Notes under the pieces: model-generated
The model's database searches: none
What the model saw: only the letters and a program-made list of their open reading frames with translations
Told to the model about the DNA's origin: nothing
Shown: piece by piece, positions 1 to 10,046 of the stretch
Layout: each line of letters starts with the position of its first letter
How positions within the stretch are numbered: the first letter of the stretch is position 1
Assembly (NCBI RefSeq): GCF_008386505.1
Contig: NZ_VUNZ01000003.1
Span: 1 to 64,000 of the forward strand
DNA from: Chryseobacterium sediminis
GTDB lineage: Bacteria > Bacteroidota > Bacteroidia > Flavobacteriales > Weeksellaceae
Reading direction: 5' to 3'
DNA: 64,000 nucleotides
Made by a program: the position numbers and the translations under genes

Positions 1-74
1 GATCCGGTAGTTCAGCTGGTTAGAATGCCGCCCTGTCACGGCGGAGGTCGCGGGTTCGAGTCCCGTCCGGATCG
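1..74 (+). tRNA. tRNA-Asp (anticodon GTC)
   Basis: A complete cloverleaf is visible. The 7-bp acceptor stem GATCCGG pairs with CCGGATC, the anticodon stem GCCGC/GCGGC carries anticodon GTC at 35-37, and the T loop is the standard GGTTCGAGTCC. The discriminator base is G74 and no CCA is encoded. The gene starts at the first base of the window, so its promoter, and any tRNA genes before it, lie outside. Confidence 0.96.
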
Positions 75-79
75 CAAGA

Positions 80-108
80 AGTCTTCTAGAAATAGAAGAC
101 TTTTTTTA
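80..108 (+). terminator. Rho-independent terminator after tRNA-Asp
   Basis: The inverted repeat AGTCTTCT / AGAAGACT with a 6-nt loop is followed directly by a run of seven T. It lies five bases after the tRNA and would end its transcript. Confidence 0.85.
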
Positions 109-179
109 TTTGTCCCTTTTTGATAGAAGTTGAGATCCTCGAAAAGGAAAAAGCACCATCTGCTCTTATTAAACATCAA

Positions 180-208
180 TAAAAATGGCCGGAAGAAATT
201 CCGGCCAT
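180..208 (-). terminator. Terminator of the T9SS-substrate gene
   Basis: On the minus strand ATGGCCGG, an 8-nt loop and CCGGCCAT form a strong GC stem followed by TTTTTATT. It lies about 30 bases after the stop codon of the large secreted protein. Confidence 0.85.
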
Positions 209-235
209 CATTGCTTTAAAGTACTATTTAATAAT

Positions 236-3200
236 TTACTTTTTAATAATTTTTACAATAGTTTCAGAATTGTTAATTCTTACCAGATAAGCTCCGGTCA
301 GTAATGAAGTAACATCTGTTTGTTTATTTATAAATTTACCTTCTTTTATCAGCTGTCCGGACATATTATAAATCTGATAATAATAATCCTTCTCGTCTTT
401 TGCTTCAATATACAGGATATCTTTTACAGGATTAGGATATAGAACCAGCTTATCATCTTTTACCTTTTCCTCGATAACCGTTTTACTGAAAGCAGTTCTG
501 GCCTGAAGACCTGTGTTTGGAGTAACAGGAATACCAGGCAGCGGACCTCTTGGTGTACCGGCATCTTCCTGTTTCACACATCTGCAGCTCAAAGATGCAA
601 AAGGATCTATGTCAGTATTTTTCACATTGTTTCTGCTATAAATATCAAAATACATATAAGTAGATCTTCCCGTCATTTCACCATTTAAATTAGCATACCA
701 AATTCCTCCTGATGCACCCACAGCTGTACTTAATGCACCTGCATACATCACACTTCTGCTTCCTCTGCTAACAGCCTTTGGATAATTTCCTATATTATAC
801 AAACTGTTGGTAAATGAATATCCTACCGTTTTACCCCAGAAACTTGGTGCTGTTACGCTATAGATAGGCGCTCCATAATAACCTGCTTCTGTACCGTCAA
901 TAGTTCTGAGTGCCTCAGGATTGCTTTTAAGACTCCAGGGAGAAGTTTTGTTTGAACCTTTACCCAAAACTTCTGGAATTCTCCATCCATTCGGACAAGG
1001 GTCAAATACAGACTTTTTACCACCTATTCCCCATCTTTCATCATATAATCCCTGATATTGGGTATCAAATAACCAGTCTGAAGCAAGAGTATAATGAGGC
1101 GTGCTATCTCCACGATACGGATATGCAGTCACCGGCATCATCAATTTTAATGGATTGGCAACAGAATAGCCAAGAATTTTTTCTATTCTCACATCTATTT
1201 TATCTGTTGCAGTAATGCTGCTCTTGTAAGTATTATAGTTTACAATATTACTTGAATTATAGTTTGCTTCTGTAAAAGTTGAATAGCTTACAGCACCGCT
1301 GTTATTGGTAGTACCTAAGAATATATTGTATTTAGTACCACTAATATTATTGAAAATAGGCAGCGGATCTTTTCTTCCCCATTGATAATGTAACCCTTGT
1401 GAACCGTTGAGCTGATTTACCTGAGCAGCAACAGTTGGGTTATAAGGGCTTGGCATTGCCTCAATAGCACCTATATTTCTATCCATGATAGTTGTTTTCA
1501 GGATCGTTCCGTATTGGGTATAATTTACATAATTATCAGTGGTGATAGGGGTGTCATTTACATGGGTAAAGGAATTTACGGATGTATTGGTTACCCAGAT
1601 ATGCCAGCTCCAGTAAACAGGATTGCTTATTGAACCATTATGTAAGGTAACTACAGCATTTCCTGACTGATTAGCATTTACTTTTACATTGATATTTGCC
1701 TCTTTGGAAGAGGTATTGTCAAGGGTTAATTGTGTTATTAGACCAGGATTGTCTGTCCAGAGTATATTCGCTTTTAAGTCATTAAAACTTGTCGTATTTA
1801 AGATTTGAGTATTTCCTAAATAATTACTCTGTACGGAAAATGCTTTACTTACCGGTACCGAAACAATCTGATCTGCAGTAGATTTTGTAACCATATACGT
1901 ATTAGGATTATCTAATCCTGTTTTATAGGTTTCAGTTTCAGTAAAGAAAGTAGTATCGAATTTATAATTGTTTTTTATAAATAACGGATCTTTAATACAT
2001 CTGCACGCATGTGCATTATTGGTTGAGTAATCATCGGAAGGTCTATAGCTATACAAACCATACACATTAGGATAATTGGCAGCATCAGGTCGATAATTAT
2101 TGGCGATTTGGTCAGCGGCAGGAATTAATCTTAATGCACTTGCTAATGATGAATAATCACCAAAAGTAGTCATTGTAGATGTCCATAAGTAAGTTTCAAG
2201 CTGATCTGTAAATGTTGCTTTAGTATGATACCTGGCATCTGAAGCCGCACCTCTTCCAATCCATCCGGTTCCCGGGAATATTCCGATATTGTTTCCGGCT
2301 ACATTCGTCATATCGAAACCATACTGAGGATATACTTTTATACCGGCAAGATATCCTTTTAAATTAGATAATCCTGGAGGGATATTTGACTGAACTCCAT
2401 TCAAGGCAGATAACGGACTGTTTACTTTAGCTCCAAAAGGGGTAAAATCCATTCTTACATTTTTGGTTGACGAGGCAACTAAAACTGAAGGCAGTCTCCA
2501 TCCGTTAGGACAAGGATCATAAGAGGATTTATTTCTATAAGGTTGTGGCACCGAGATATCCGTTGCCTGTAGTCCCTGAGAGTTATCTGACCATAAGTTA
2601 ACTTTACTCAGCTCATTAGTCTGTAATCCAGGCACCTGTCCAAACCAGTTATAATAGTAAGGAATATTGTTAATCGTTCCATAAATGGAAGGAGTTGTTG
2701 TGTTATCATCATTAACGTACATCAGGCTTAAAGGGTTTTTAACCGATGCTCTGATATTGTCCGTTATGTTTGCCGCTGATTTATTTACAAATAACCTCAG
2801 ATCATTAAAATTTTTATAGTCATTAAAAGGACTGTTGGCAAATTTTAATCTTGGCATTGCATCATCATAAGCAATTTTCCCTAAGCTTCCTGTTACCTGA
2901 TAAAAGCTGGCATCAGTATAAGTTAAAGAAGGGAACGGATCTTTTCTTCCCCATTGGTATAGAAGGCCTCCGTTTTTATGCCATCCGTTTCCATTAAGAG
3001 AATTCCCTATTGCACCAAGGTTTCTGTCCATCCATCCCCATTCGGAGTTAGGGATTGTTTCTATAGTGCCATCATTCAATTGTCTTTTTACATCATCATA
3101 GCTTTTATAGGTAGAACCACTTCTGGGTTCATCTGTTACCCAGATGTGCCATGACCAGAATACTTCTCCATTTACCTTATAAGCAACCACTGCATTTCCT

Positions 3201-4864
3201 TTTTTTACTTTGTTTACAGGTACTTTTATTTTTGCATTTTCATCTGATCCTATAATATCCAAAGTGTAATTTTCTTTAGATTTTATCAGTCCCATAGTAT
3301 CTTCCCACAGAACATCAGCAGTTATAGGCCCGGAAGGGATGTCGATACCTTTCATATAATTCCCGCTTCGCCACATTTCGTAGGCTTTTTTTACAGGGAT
3401 ATAAAGCCCATCTACATTATTGCCATCATCATCCTTACCTGTGAAAATGTAGCTGTTAGGAGCTTTTGTCCAGTCTGCTATCGTATTATCCGGCTGCGCA
3501 CCTGTATTTATAACAAAACAGTTGCTGGAGCAGTCTGGAGAATCATACGCTGTTGTATTTCCAAAAATCCCTACGTACTTTATGAATTTCTTGATTTCAG
3601 CTTCTACTTCCGGAAGTGGTCTCATCGGTCCGTTCCAGTCAGGGCGTACTTTTCTGTTTCTGATAGCTCCGATACCAAATAATGAAGCTCTCGGAGTATT
3701 ACTTAAGAAGAAATTTTCAGATCCGGGTCCCCTCTGTTTGTCATATAAAGGCGGGTAACCGAAATCATTCACTGTATTATAATTGCTTAATGCATTGACA
3801 GTGATATACTGCCCGGTAGATTTATATACCCTGAAACCTGTTATTTTGCTTACAACAATAACTACAGGCTCCTGATCTGCGATAATATCGGTCAGTTTCT
3901 CGTTGATGTAATTATAAAGGTTGTAATACCTGTTAACTAAAGCATTAGGGTTGGTAAAATCCAAATATCCTCTGCCCCAGGGTTCTCCGCCCTCTTCAGG
4001 AGGCAAAAACCAGTTACTGAAGTTAATAAAGAAGCCTGAACTTGAAAACTTACCGGCAAATACATAAACAGGGTCATGATAAGAAAATTCAAAAGGGCTT
4101 GTGTCACTGCCCTGATAGATATATTTCTGTGAGCTGACAATTGTACCCAGATTATTAGGATTTTCAATGTTGATGACAGGGGCATTGGCATTCGTGTTAT
4201 CTAGTGTCCCGTTTGCATTGACTGATAAAACAATATCATCAAGTTTTTTTGTCAGATGTTGTGATTTTACTCTGTCTTTTACACCGGAAACAGTTCCGTT
4301 AGGATTAAACAATACTGTACCGCTTTTTTTTGGGGTGAAAAGTATTGTGTATTCATTTTCATCCAGTTCACAAGCTGTCGCAGTATAATCTCCGAATTTG
4401 TAATGGCTTACTGCTTTATTCCAGGTGATATCAGTAAAATTATTCGTTTCCGAGCTTAGCTCAACTTTTAAATTATATGTACCACTGCTTGCAGAAGCCG
4501 GTAATTCAAAAGTAGCATTAAGATTTTCATTATACTGATTGTTGGCATACAATGTCTTACACCATGCACTGATCCATTCTCCCAGTGCATTCTGGTATTT
4601 TACAGAAATCAAAACATCACTGGTGGTAATCGGTTTATTGAGCTGTCCACTCATGACAACGGCTCCTTTTTCATTTACATTTTGTGAAATGACCATTACA
4701 GGTCCCAGATCATAATTGTAAGTAGTGACGGGAAGACGGCTTTCCAATATCATATATTCATTAGAGGAGTGCCGGTCTGTACTGCCTCGTGAAGAAGCAT
4801 AGACGGATGCAACTGAGCAGAATACTGCCCAGACTGATAGCATTGATTTTTTTCTCATAAGCAT
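236..4864 (-). CDS. Large secreted protein with two Fibrobacter-type repeats and a T9SS sorting domain
   Basis: 1542 aa. The start is taken at ATG CTT ATG AGA AAA, which puts a Sec signal (MRKKSMLSVWAVFCSVASVYA) at the N-terminus; a 39-residue longer reading would bury it. Two homologous blocks, near residues 480-960 and 980-1435, each contain WSWHIWVT, a DRN(L/I)GA motif, YQWGRKD, DPCPNGWR(L/I)P and a final CRC(I/V)K. These are hallmarks of the Fibrobacter succinogenes major paralogous domain. The last 75 residues (LYPNPVKDILYIE to VKIIKK) are a type A T9SS C-terminal signal, so the protein is probably exported across the outer membrane and anchored or released. The N-terminal 450 residues resemble nothing I can name. 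It is transcribed alone. The molecular function is unknown; a role in adhesion or carbohydrate contact is only a guess. Confidence 0.9.
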   Translation of the reverse strand: MLMRKKSMLSVWAVFCSVASVYASSRGSTDRHSSNEYMILESRLPVTTYNYDLGPVMVISQNVNEKGAVVMSGQLNKPITTSDVLISVKYQNALGEWISAWCKTLYANNQYNENLNATFELPASASSGTYNLKVELSSETNNFTDITWNKAVSHYKFGDYTATACELDENEYTILFTPKKSGTVLFNPNGTVSGVKDRVKSQHLTKKLDDIVLSVNANGTLDNTNANAPVINIENPNNLGTIVSSQKYIYQGSDTSPFEFSYHDPVYVFAGKFSSSGFFINFSNWFLPPEEGGEPWGRGYLDFTNPNALVNRYYNLYNYINEKLTDIIADQEPVVIVVSKITGFRVYKSTGQYITVNALSNYNTVNDFGYPPLYDKQRGPGSENFFLSNTPRASLFGIGAIRNRKVRPDWNGPMRPLPEVEAEIKKFIKYVGIFGNTTAYDSPDCSSNCFVINTGAQPDNTIADWTKAPNSYIFTGKDDDGNNVDGLYIPVKKAYEMWRSGNYMKGIDIPSGPITADVLWEDTMGLIKSKENYTLDIIGSDENAKIKVPVNKVKKGNAVVAYKVNGEVFWSWHIWVTDEPRSGSTYKSYDDVKRQLNDGTIETIPNSEWGWMDRNLGAIGNSLNGNGWHKNGGLLYQWGRKDPFPSLTYTDASFYQVTGSLGKIAYDDAMPRLKFANSPFNDYKNFNDLRLFVNKSAANITDNIRASVKNPLSLMYVNDDNTTTPSIYGTINNIPYYYNWFGQVPGLQTNELSKVNLWSDNSQGLQATDISVPQPYRNKSSYDPCPNGWRLPSVLVASSTKNVRMDFTPFGAKVNSPLSALNGVQSNIPPGLSNLKGYLAGIKVYPQYGFDMTNVAGNNIGIFPGTGWIGRGAASDARYHTKATFTDQLETYLWTSTMTTFGDYSSLASALRLIPAADQIANNYRPDAANYPNVYGLYSYRPSDDYSTNNAHACRCIKDPLFIKNNYKFDTTFFTETETYKTGLDNPNTYMVTKSTADQIVSVPVSKAFSVQSNYLGNTQILNTTSFNDLKANILWTDNPGLITQLTLDNTSSKEANINVKVNANQSGNAVVTLHNGSISNPVYWSWHIWVTNTSVNSFTHVNDTPITTDNYVNYTQYGTILKTTIMDRNIGAIEAMPSPYNPTVAAQVNQLNGSQGLHYQWGRKDPLPIFNNISGTKYNIFLGTTNNSGAVSYSTFTEANYNSSNIVNYNTYKSSITATDKIDVRIEKILGYSVANPLKLMMPVTAYPYRGDSTPHYTLASDWLFDTQYQGLYDERWGIGGKKSVFDPCPNGWRIPEVLGKGSNKTSPWSLKSNPEALRTIDGTEAGYYGAPIYSVTAPSFWGKTVGYSFTNSLYNIGNYPKAVSRGSRSVMYAGALSTAVGASGGIWYANLNGEMTGRSTYMYFDIYSRNNVKNTDIDPFASLSCRCVKQEDAGTPRGPLPGIPVTPNTGLQARTAFSKTVIEEKVKDDKLVLYPNPVKDILYIEAKDEKDYYYQIYNMSGQLIKEGKFINKQTDVTSLLTGAYLVRINNSETIVKIIKK

Positions 4865-5458
4865 GTTTTTTTTTAAATTATTTGATTCTATTTCAGATGA
4901 ATAATGATTATTCAATTTTACTTTAGTCAATATAACAGGAAGAAAATGTAACAAAACGGATATCTTATTGTAAAATAACAATGAGGCACAAGTCAGATAT
5001 TATTGGTGGAAACAGGTTTGTAAAGCCGACTGTTTATAACAATTGTTACTTCCTGTTATATAACCTCGATAAAAGAATCCAAATCGTGCGTGTGTTGCAG
5101 ATTTCCGATATAATTATTACAGGTTTTTAGGCTCGTGTTGTTTTGTGAATAAAAATAGGCTGGTACCATAGAGTATGGTATAGCCCGAATGGAGAATAAA
5201 GATGTCATTTTTCATATTTGTGTTTCAGGTTTTTAGTTTTTATTAAAAATAATTAATAATCAATTATACAATTATCCAAACTTACAATCAGAATAAATCA
5301 GGAAGAAACATTTCAGAAACAGATGTTTTTTAATGAGAAATTTCTAAAAAGCTTTTTGTGTTTTCTATACTATTTTTTGTTAAATGTTTGAATAAGATTA
5401 TATTAATTTATTAATAACTATTATGTTTGCAAAGTTACGATATTAAAAAAAACACACA
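4865..5458. other. Long divergent intergenic region with inverted repeats
   Basis: About 590 bp without a credible gene, between the T9SS-substrate gene and the HxlR regulator. It holds a perfect 12-nt inverted pair (TATAACAGGAAG at 4931-4942, CTTCCTGTTATA at 5049-5060), the 12-bp palindrome TAACAATTGTTA at 5037-5048, and the interrupted palindrome TACCATA-GAG-TATGGTA at 5164-5180. The rest is AT-rich. These are possible operator sites. Confidence 0.5.
5422..5429 (+). promoter_or_regulatory. Candidate -7 element for the HxlR gene
   Basis: TATGTTTG fits the Bacteroidetes -7 consensus TAnnTTTG and lies 29 bases before the ATG. No good TTTG is found at the usual -33 distance, so the match is partial. 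Confidence 0.4.
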
Positions 5459-5785
5459 ATGAGTCAAAAAAATCTGACTAATAACAGCTCTGCTGATGGG
5501 GAAGAAATATGCCCTGTACAGAAGTTTTTAAAAGCACTTTCAGGTAAGTTAAAACTGGAAATATTCATTCTTGCATCCCAATCAACTTTACGTTTCAGCA
5601 GTTTGCTCCGTGATATAGAAGGATCAAATAAACAATCATTATCTATTGCATTGAGAGAGCTGGAAGAAATGAATTTATTGGAGAGGGTAGTCATCAGGCA
5701 GAAACCTTTACACGTAGAATATAACCTTACTAAAAAAGGAAAAGCATTGATTCCCGTCTTTCAACAATTGGAAGGCCTGATATAA
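5459..5785 (+). CDS. HxlR/MarR-like winged-helix transcriptional regulator
   Basis: 108 aa, the usual length for the HxlR family. The N-terminal CPVQKFLKALSGKLKLEIF (Cys18) matches the family's CP(V/I)...GGKWKL signature, and the segment SNKQSLSIALRELEEMNLLER is the recognition helix and wing. HxlR proteins are small cytoplasmic dimers that often sense electrophiles through this conserved N-terminal cysteine and usually control a divergent neighbour. The divergent neighbour here is the large T9SS substrate almost 600 bp away, so the target is uncertain. The ligand is unknown. Confidence 0.85.
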   Translation: MSQKNLTNNSSADGEEICPVQKFLKALSGKLKLEIFILASQSTLRFSSLLRDIEGSNKQSLSIALRELEEMNLLERVVIRQKPLHVEYNLTKKGKALIPVFQQLEGLI

Positions 5786-5827
5786 AAGTGAAAAATTATT
5801 TTACCTTCAGGTAAAGAAGATTGTAAA

Positions 5828-5855
5828 TTAAAAAACCGGTCCTATTAAGAACCGG
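5828..5855 (-). terminator. Terminator of the phospholipase gene
   Basis: Read on the minus strand, CCGGT and ACCGG pair around a roughly 10-nt loop and run into TTTTTTAATTT, just after the phospholipase stop codon. Confidence 0.7.
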
Positions 5856-5863
5856 CCTGCTAT

Positions 5864-7045
5864 TTATTTGCATGAAGAATTTAAAGGGTTGTTGAGATAA
5901 TCTTTCCCCTGAGGAGGCTGCACAAAATAAGGTGTTCCATAAGTATTTCCGGGGCGGAAAAAATCGGTGGAAATTATCTGGGCACCACTGCTGAAAGCTG
6001 CCTTAGATCGAGTAAAATCATTGGTTTTTGCTTCGTAGGTTTCAATATCTGACCTGGTTCTGATTATAAAACCCTGCTTTACCAGATCCTGTATCTCTTT
6101 CTGTCTTACGATGGCATTATCCCGTAGGATAAACCCTGCGAAAGAATCATCAGGCTCACTGTTCAGGAACATGACTCTTTCCTTTAATGAACCGTTTATG
6201 AGATAAGGATTGTTTTTTGAAGATAAAGTTCCGGCACTTCCGGGAAGAAGCATAAAAATGAATTTTCCTCTGCTGTCGCTCAGTTTAGGCCAATTATTGT
6301 GGGTTACAGCATCTCTGAGCGTAGGATATTTACCCTGCACTTCTTTTGGAGTAATGATCTTGTCTTTTCCAAGGTATTTTACAATTTCTTCATCCAGTTC
6401 ATCGTAAGCTTTTGTATCAAAAGGAAGGACTTTTGTACTGTTTTCAAGAATCGGAAAACCGGAATCTTTTGCTTCAATCATCATGAAAACCGGAGTGTGA
6501 CCGGGATGTTGATCAGACCATGTTTTAAGAGCGGTAAGTGCATCTTTCAAAGTCGGGTAATGAGTCCTGAAATCTATATCTGCCATATGCAGTACTTTGA
6601 AACCGGGTTGATCCAGACCTTTTGTATTGAAAGAAGCCAGATCGGTGACTCCCTTTGCCTTTAATATTTCATACGTGGCAGGATGGCTGAATCTGTTGCC
6701 ATCCGGATCATAATAGACATCTATTTCCAGCCCTCTCAGATTGGTGTTAAGCTGTTCTGTGAAGTCAGGATGATTATAATTCAATCCTTCTTTCAGGTCC
6801 ATTCCATAAGGATGATACTCTTTAAATTTAGCTTTTTGCTCTTCAGACATTATACTGCTGTATTTCTGCATCATTCCGTTGATAATCGGGGTGACAAGAT
6901 CCAGCACTTTAGGATCTGCCGGCTTCGCATAGGAATTGTGGGTTCCTACAATCTGCAGTTGATTGATTCTGATATTCTGGCATTTATCCTGTGCGTGCAG
7001 CAGTGCTGTCATACAAAATGCAGCTCCATATATATACTTTTTCAT
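5864..7045 (-). CDS. Secreted Ca2+-dependent PI-PLC-like phospholipase C
   Basis: 393 aa from MKKYIYGAAFCMTALLHAQ, a Sec signal peptide; a longer frame with 14 extra residues would overlap the upstream gene and hide it. The mature start has QIVGTHNSYAK (His36), followed by GLEIDVYYDP, then HMADIDFRTHYPTL and PVFMMIEAKD. This order of catalytic and metal-binding motifs in a TIM barrel is typical of the bacterial Ca2+-dependent phosphoinositide phospholipase C1 family. It would act in the periplasm or outside the cell on inositol phospholipids or related phosphodiesters. It lies 19 bp after the TonB receptor gene on the same strand, so the two probably form an operon in which the enzyme releases a product the receptor imports. 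The true substrate is not shown. Confidence 0.87.
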   Translation of the reverse strand: MKKYIYGAAFCMTALLHAQDKCQNIRINQLQIVGTHNSYAKPADPKVLDLVTPIINGMMQKYSSIMSEEQKAKFKEYHPYGMDLKEGLNYNHPDFTEQLNTNLRGLEIDVYYDPDGNRFSHPATYEILKAKGVTDLASFNTKGLDQPGFKVLHMADIDFRTHYPTLKDALTALKTWSDQHPGHTPVFMMIEAKDSGFPILENSTKVLPFDTKAYDELDEEIVKYLGKDKIITPKEVQGKYPTLRDAVTHNNWPKLSDSRGKFIFMLLPGSAGTLSSKNNPYLINGSLKERVMFLNSEPDDSFAGFILRDNAIVRQKEIQDLVKQGFIIRTRSDIETYEAKTNDFTRSKAAFSSGAQIISTDFFRPGNTYGTPYFVQPPQGKDYLNNPLNSSCK

Positions 7046-7064
7046 ATGAATAAAAAATTTTTGA

Positions 7065-9911
7065 TTAAAAATTGAAATTGAATCCAAGTTGTCCGCGTAT
7101 TCCGGAATAAGAAATGTTTTCTACGCGGTCCTTTGTTCCCATATAATAGCGGTTAGGCTCATTAAAAATATTGTTGAGTTCTACAAACAGGCGGACTTTT
7201 TTTGTAAGACTGTAAGAAGTGGAAAGGTCTACTGTAAAGTTTTTATCAAAATACTGATAATGATCTGCTCCTGCAGCCGCTCTGATTTCACTTACGTAAT
7301 TTCCTTTATAATTTCCTGCCAGGCGGATCATCAGCTTACTGGTTTCATAGAACAGGATGGTGTTGAAAATATGCTTTGCCTGATTGGGAATCGTGGTAGA
7401 CATGGTTCCCGTCTGTTTCCCGTTTTCGTACACCGGCATATTCATTTTGGAAGAGATATAGGTATAGTTTCCTTCAAAACCAATATTTTTCAAAAAGCCG
7501 GGAAGACTTTCAAAACGTTTAGAGATACCGAATTCAAAACCGAACAGTTTGGCTCCTTCCAGATTTTTTGGGGCTGTAAAAGTATAAGCTCTTCCTGCGA
7601 GATCTACCACGGACTGATCTTTGTAGATAAGATTGGTGATATCTTTATAGAACACTCCGGCTGTTATCAGGTCCAGTTTTCCAAAGTAATTCTCAAACAT
7701 AAGATCAAAATTATTTGAAAACGTAGGATCCAGCTTTGTATTTCCCTGAGTGATTGTGTTGGTAATATCATTAACAATAGTTCCGGGATTCAGATCATTA
7801 AAATCCGGCCTTGCAAAAGAGCGGGTATAGGCCAGTCTCAGGATGCGGTCATTGCTGATATTCCATTTCATATTGACCATTGGTAGCACTACATTGTACG
7901 TTTTATTATCCTTAATGTCTTCTGTTTTATTGTTTTTATCAGCTACAACCTTTTTGCCCCAGAAGGTAACATCATTATATTCATTTCTGAAACCTCCCAA
8001 TATCTGAAGCTGATCTGAAATTTTCCAGGTTCCCATCAGGTAAGCCGCCCATACATTTTCAGTACCTCTGTAGGAACTTGTAATATTAGAATTACTATCT
8101 TTACCGCTCACCTGCATCAGTCCTAAACTGTTTTGAGTAGCGGGATTGTACATCTGATCGATTTGTGCGTTGGTAATCTGGTCAATGATCACTGCATTGT
8201 AAGGATTCCCCAATGGATTCATAAATCCTCCTTTGTACTGAAAAGCTTCGCGCTCAAGCTGATTCAGATAGGTGACCGGAGATCCGGGGATTCCCAATGA
8301 TGATTTGGGCATCCAAACCAATACGGAGCTGTCAACTATTTTATTCTTGTTGTTGTATTTTGTTCCGAATTTAATCTCAAAATTATCCGCTGCTTTATAT
8401 TTGATATCAACCTGTCCTCTAAGATCCGTTTCACTGTTATGATTCTGGCTTAGGATAATCTGATTCAGTTTGAGTTTATCTGCAGCTATTGCCTGCTGAT
8501 TATAAGGAAGGGTATATCCTCCGGTATCACCAATGCCGTCCGGAGCATCCATTGCCATATATTTTCTTCCGTCAGCAGACAGATTTCCATAGGTCATAGC
8601 TTGTGAGAAATTAATGATGGGATAGCCTCTTTGATCTTTTTCAAGATTATCCGGCGAATCAAACTTAAACTCAGAACGCGCTTTAGATAAGGACCAATCC
8701 ACTTGCATACGCTGTCCCACCTGATGATTACCGCCCAGCTGCATAGAATACAGATCCGTAAGATAATCCGCATGACGAGCCTGCAGAAGTACATTTTTAC
8801 TGTCAAAATTAAAATAGGTTTCCCTTACAGACTGACCATCTTTATACTGGCTGTATAATGCTTTTGCATATAATTTATTCCTGTTGTCTATTTCATAATC
8901 CAATCCTAAATTGAATCCCAAAGTTCTTCGGTTCGCCAGATAATCACGAAGCTGAAGCTGATTGATGGAATAAGAGGCGGTTTTATCTTTCAGGCCATAG
9001 TTGTAAATATTTCTCATCTGATCAATAGCTGTAGAACGCTCCCAGATCACTGCTGAGGTAATGAATTTCAGCTTATTGGTAATTTTATTTCCATAGACGA
9101 TGGAAGTATTGTAAGTAGGGGATTTGGACATATTGACATAGCCGGTAGCCATACTTATAGCCAAAGTCTCTTTATTGGGTGAAGTTTTCGTAATAAAATC
9201 CACATTTCCACCAATGGCATCCCCATCAAGATCCGGAGTTAAAGCCTTAGATAAACGTACATTCTGAATAAGTTCAGAAGGGAAGATATCCATCTGAATT
9301 CCACGGTTGGCATTGTCACCGCTGGCACTTGGCATTCTGTTGCCATTCAGGGTGGAAGCAGTCCATTGTATAGGCGTTCCCCTTACCGCTACAAAACGTC
9401 CTTCACCCATATCCCTTTCAATAGATACTCCCTGCATACGCTGTACGGCATCTGCGGCATTACGATCCGGCAGTTTTCCGATGGCGTCGGCAGAAAGTAC
9501 TTCCGTAATCGTGTTAGAGTTTTTCTTCATGGTAATTGCCCTGGCCTGTGATGCTTTATAGACACTGGTAACTACTACCTCCTGAAGGTTATTTTCTTTA
9601 AACTTAGCCCCGAATTTAATCAGGCCAAGGTCTACTTCCTTTTTATCCGTAATGGTGAAAGGAATATAAACATTATCATATCCTTTATATTCTACAACAA
9701 GCTTATAACTGCCGTCATAAACATTATTAAGAACAAAAGAACCATCGGTATCGGAAGTTACCTTCTGTCCGCTATTTTCAAGATAAACCAGAGCATTGGG
9801 AAGGTTTCCCTGATTGTCTACTACAGTTCCGTGAACGGTGGTTTGTGCAAAGGCCAAAGGCCCAAGAAGAAAAAATGCTGCTTTTGTTAAAAAAAGTCTT
9901 TCTCGTGACAT
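7065..9911 (-). CDS. TonB-dependent outer-membrane receptor with carboxypeptidase-like N-terminal domain
   Basis: 948 aa. Signal peptide (residues 1-22), then a carboxypeptidase-regulatory-like beta-sandwich (about 23-110: TVHGTVVDNQGNLPNALVYLE), a plug domain starting near ITEVLSADAIGKLPDRNAADAVQRMQG, and a 22-strand barrel ending in the aromatic YSGIRGQLGFNFNF. The KLPDRNAADAVQR motif marks the TIGR01782-like class of TonB receptors often linked to carbohydrate or phosphate-ester uptake rather than SusC. No SusD gene is adjacent. The phospholipase gene follows after 19 bp and an AraC-type regulator gene precedes it on the same strand. Uptake of inositol- or phosphate-containing compounds is an inference from context. 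Confidence 0.93.
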   Translation of the reverse strand: MSRERLFLTKAAFFLLGPLAFAQTTVHGTVVDNQGNLPNALVYLENSGQKVTSDTDGSFVLNNVYDGSYKLVVEYKGYDNVYIPFTITDKKEVDLGLIKFGAKFKENNLQEVVVTSVYKASQARAITMKKNSNTITEVLSADAIGKLPDRNAADAVQRMQGVSIERDMGEGRFVAVRGTPIQWTASTLNGNRMPSASGDNANRGIQMDIFPSELIQNVRLSKALTPDLDGDAIGGNVDFITKTSPNKETLAISMATGYVNMSKSPTYNTSIVYGNKITNKLKFITSAVIWERSTAIDQMRNIYNYGLKDKTASYSINQLQLRDYLANRRTLGFNLGLDYEIDNRNKLYAKALYSQYKDGQSVRETYFNFDSKNVLLQARHADYLTDLYSMQLGGNHQVGQRMQVDWSLSKARSEFKFDSPDNLEKDQRGYPIINFSQAMTYGNLSADGRKYMAMDAPDGIGDTGGYTLPYNQQAIAADKLKLNQIILSQNHNSETDLRGQVDIKYKAADNFEIKFGTKYNNKNKIVDSSVLVWMPKSSLGIPGSPVTYLNQLEREAFQYKGGFMNPLGNPYNAVIIDQITNAQIDQMYNPATQNSLGLMQVSGKDSNSNITSSYRGTENVWAAYLMGTWKISDQLQILGGFRNEYNDVTFWGKKVVADKNNKTEDIKDNKTYNVVLPMVNMKWNISNDRILRLAYTRSFARPDFNDLNPGTIVNDITNTITQGNTKLDPTFSNNFDLMFENYFGKLDLITAGVFYKDITNLIYKDQSVVDLAGRAYTFTAPKNLEGAKLFGFEFGISKRFESLPGFLKNIGFEGNYTYISSKMNMPVYENGKQTGTMSTTIPNQAKHIFNTILFYETSKLMIRLAGNYKGNYVSEIRAAAGADHYQYFDKNFTVDLSTSYSLTKKVRLFVELNNIFNEPNRYYMGTKDRVENISYSGIRGQLGFNFNF

Positions 9912-10046
9912 CCTTATAAAGTTTGGTGCAAAGATGTCAGCTCCCTCAAAAGTTTTGGTTCATTTAAATTTTATGCAACTCCTTCCGTTGAGTTCGAGGT
10001 GGAATGTATTGTAAATCAATAAGTTGCTAATATTAAATAATTGTAA

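Noticed and set aside
5387..5429. Full TTTG...TATGTTTG promoter for the HxlR gene
   Set aside because: The TTTG at 5387-5390 and the -7 element are 31 bases apart, too far for the usual spacing; only the -7 part was kept.
6299..7075. Reading frames on the opposite strand of the phospholipase gene
   Set aside because: They mirror a real, well-conserved gene and show no domain of their own.
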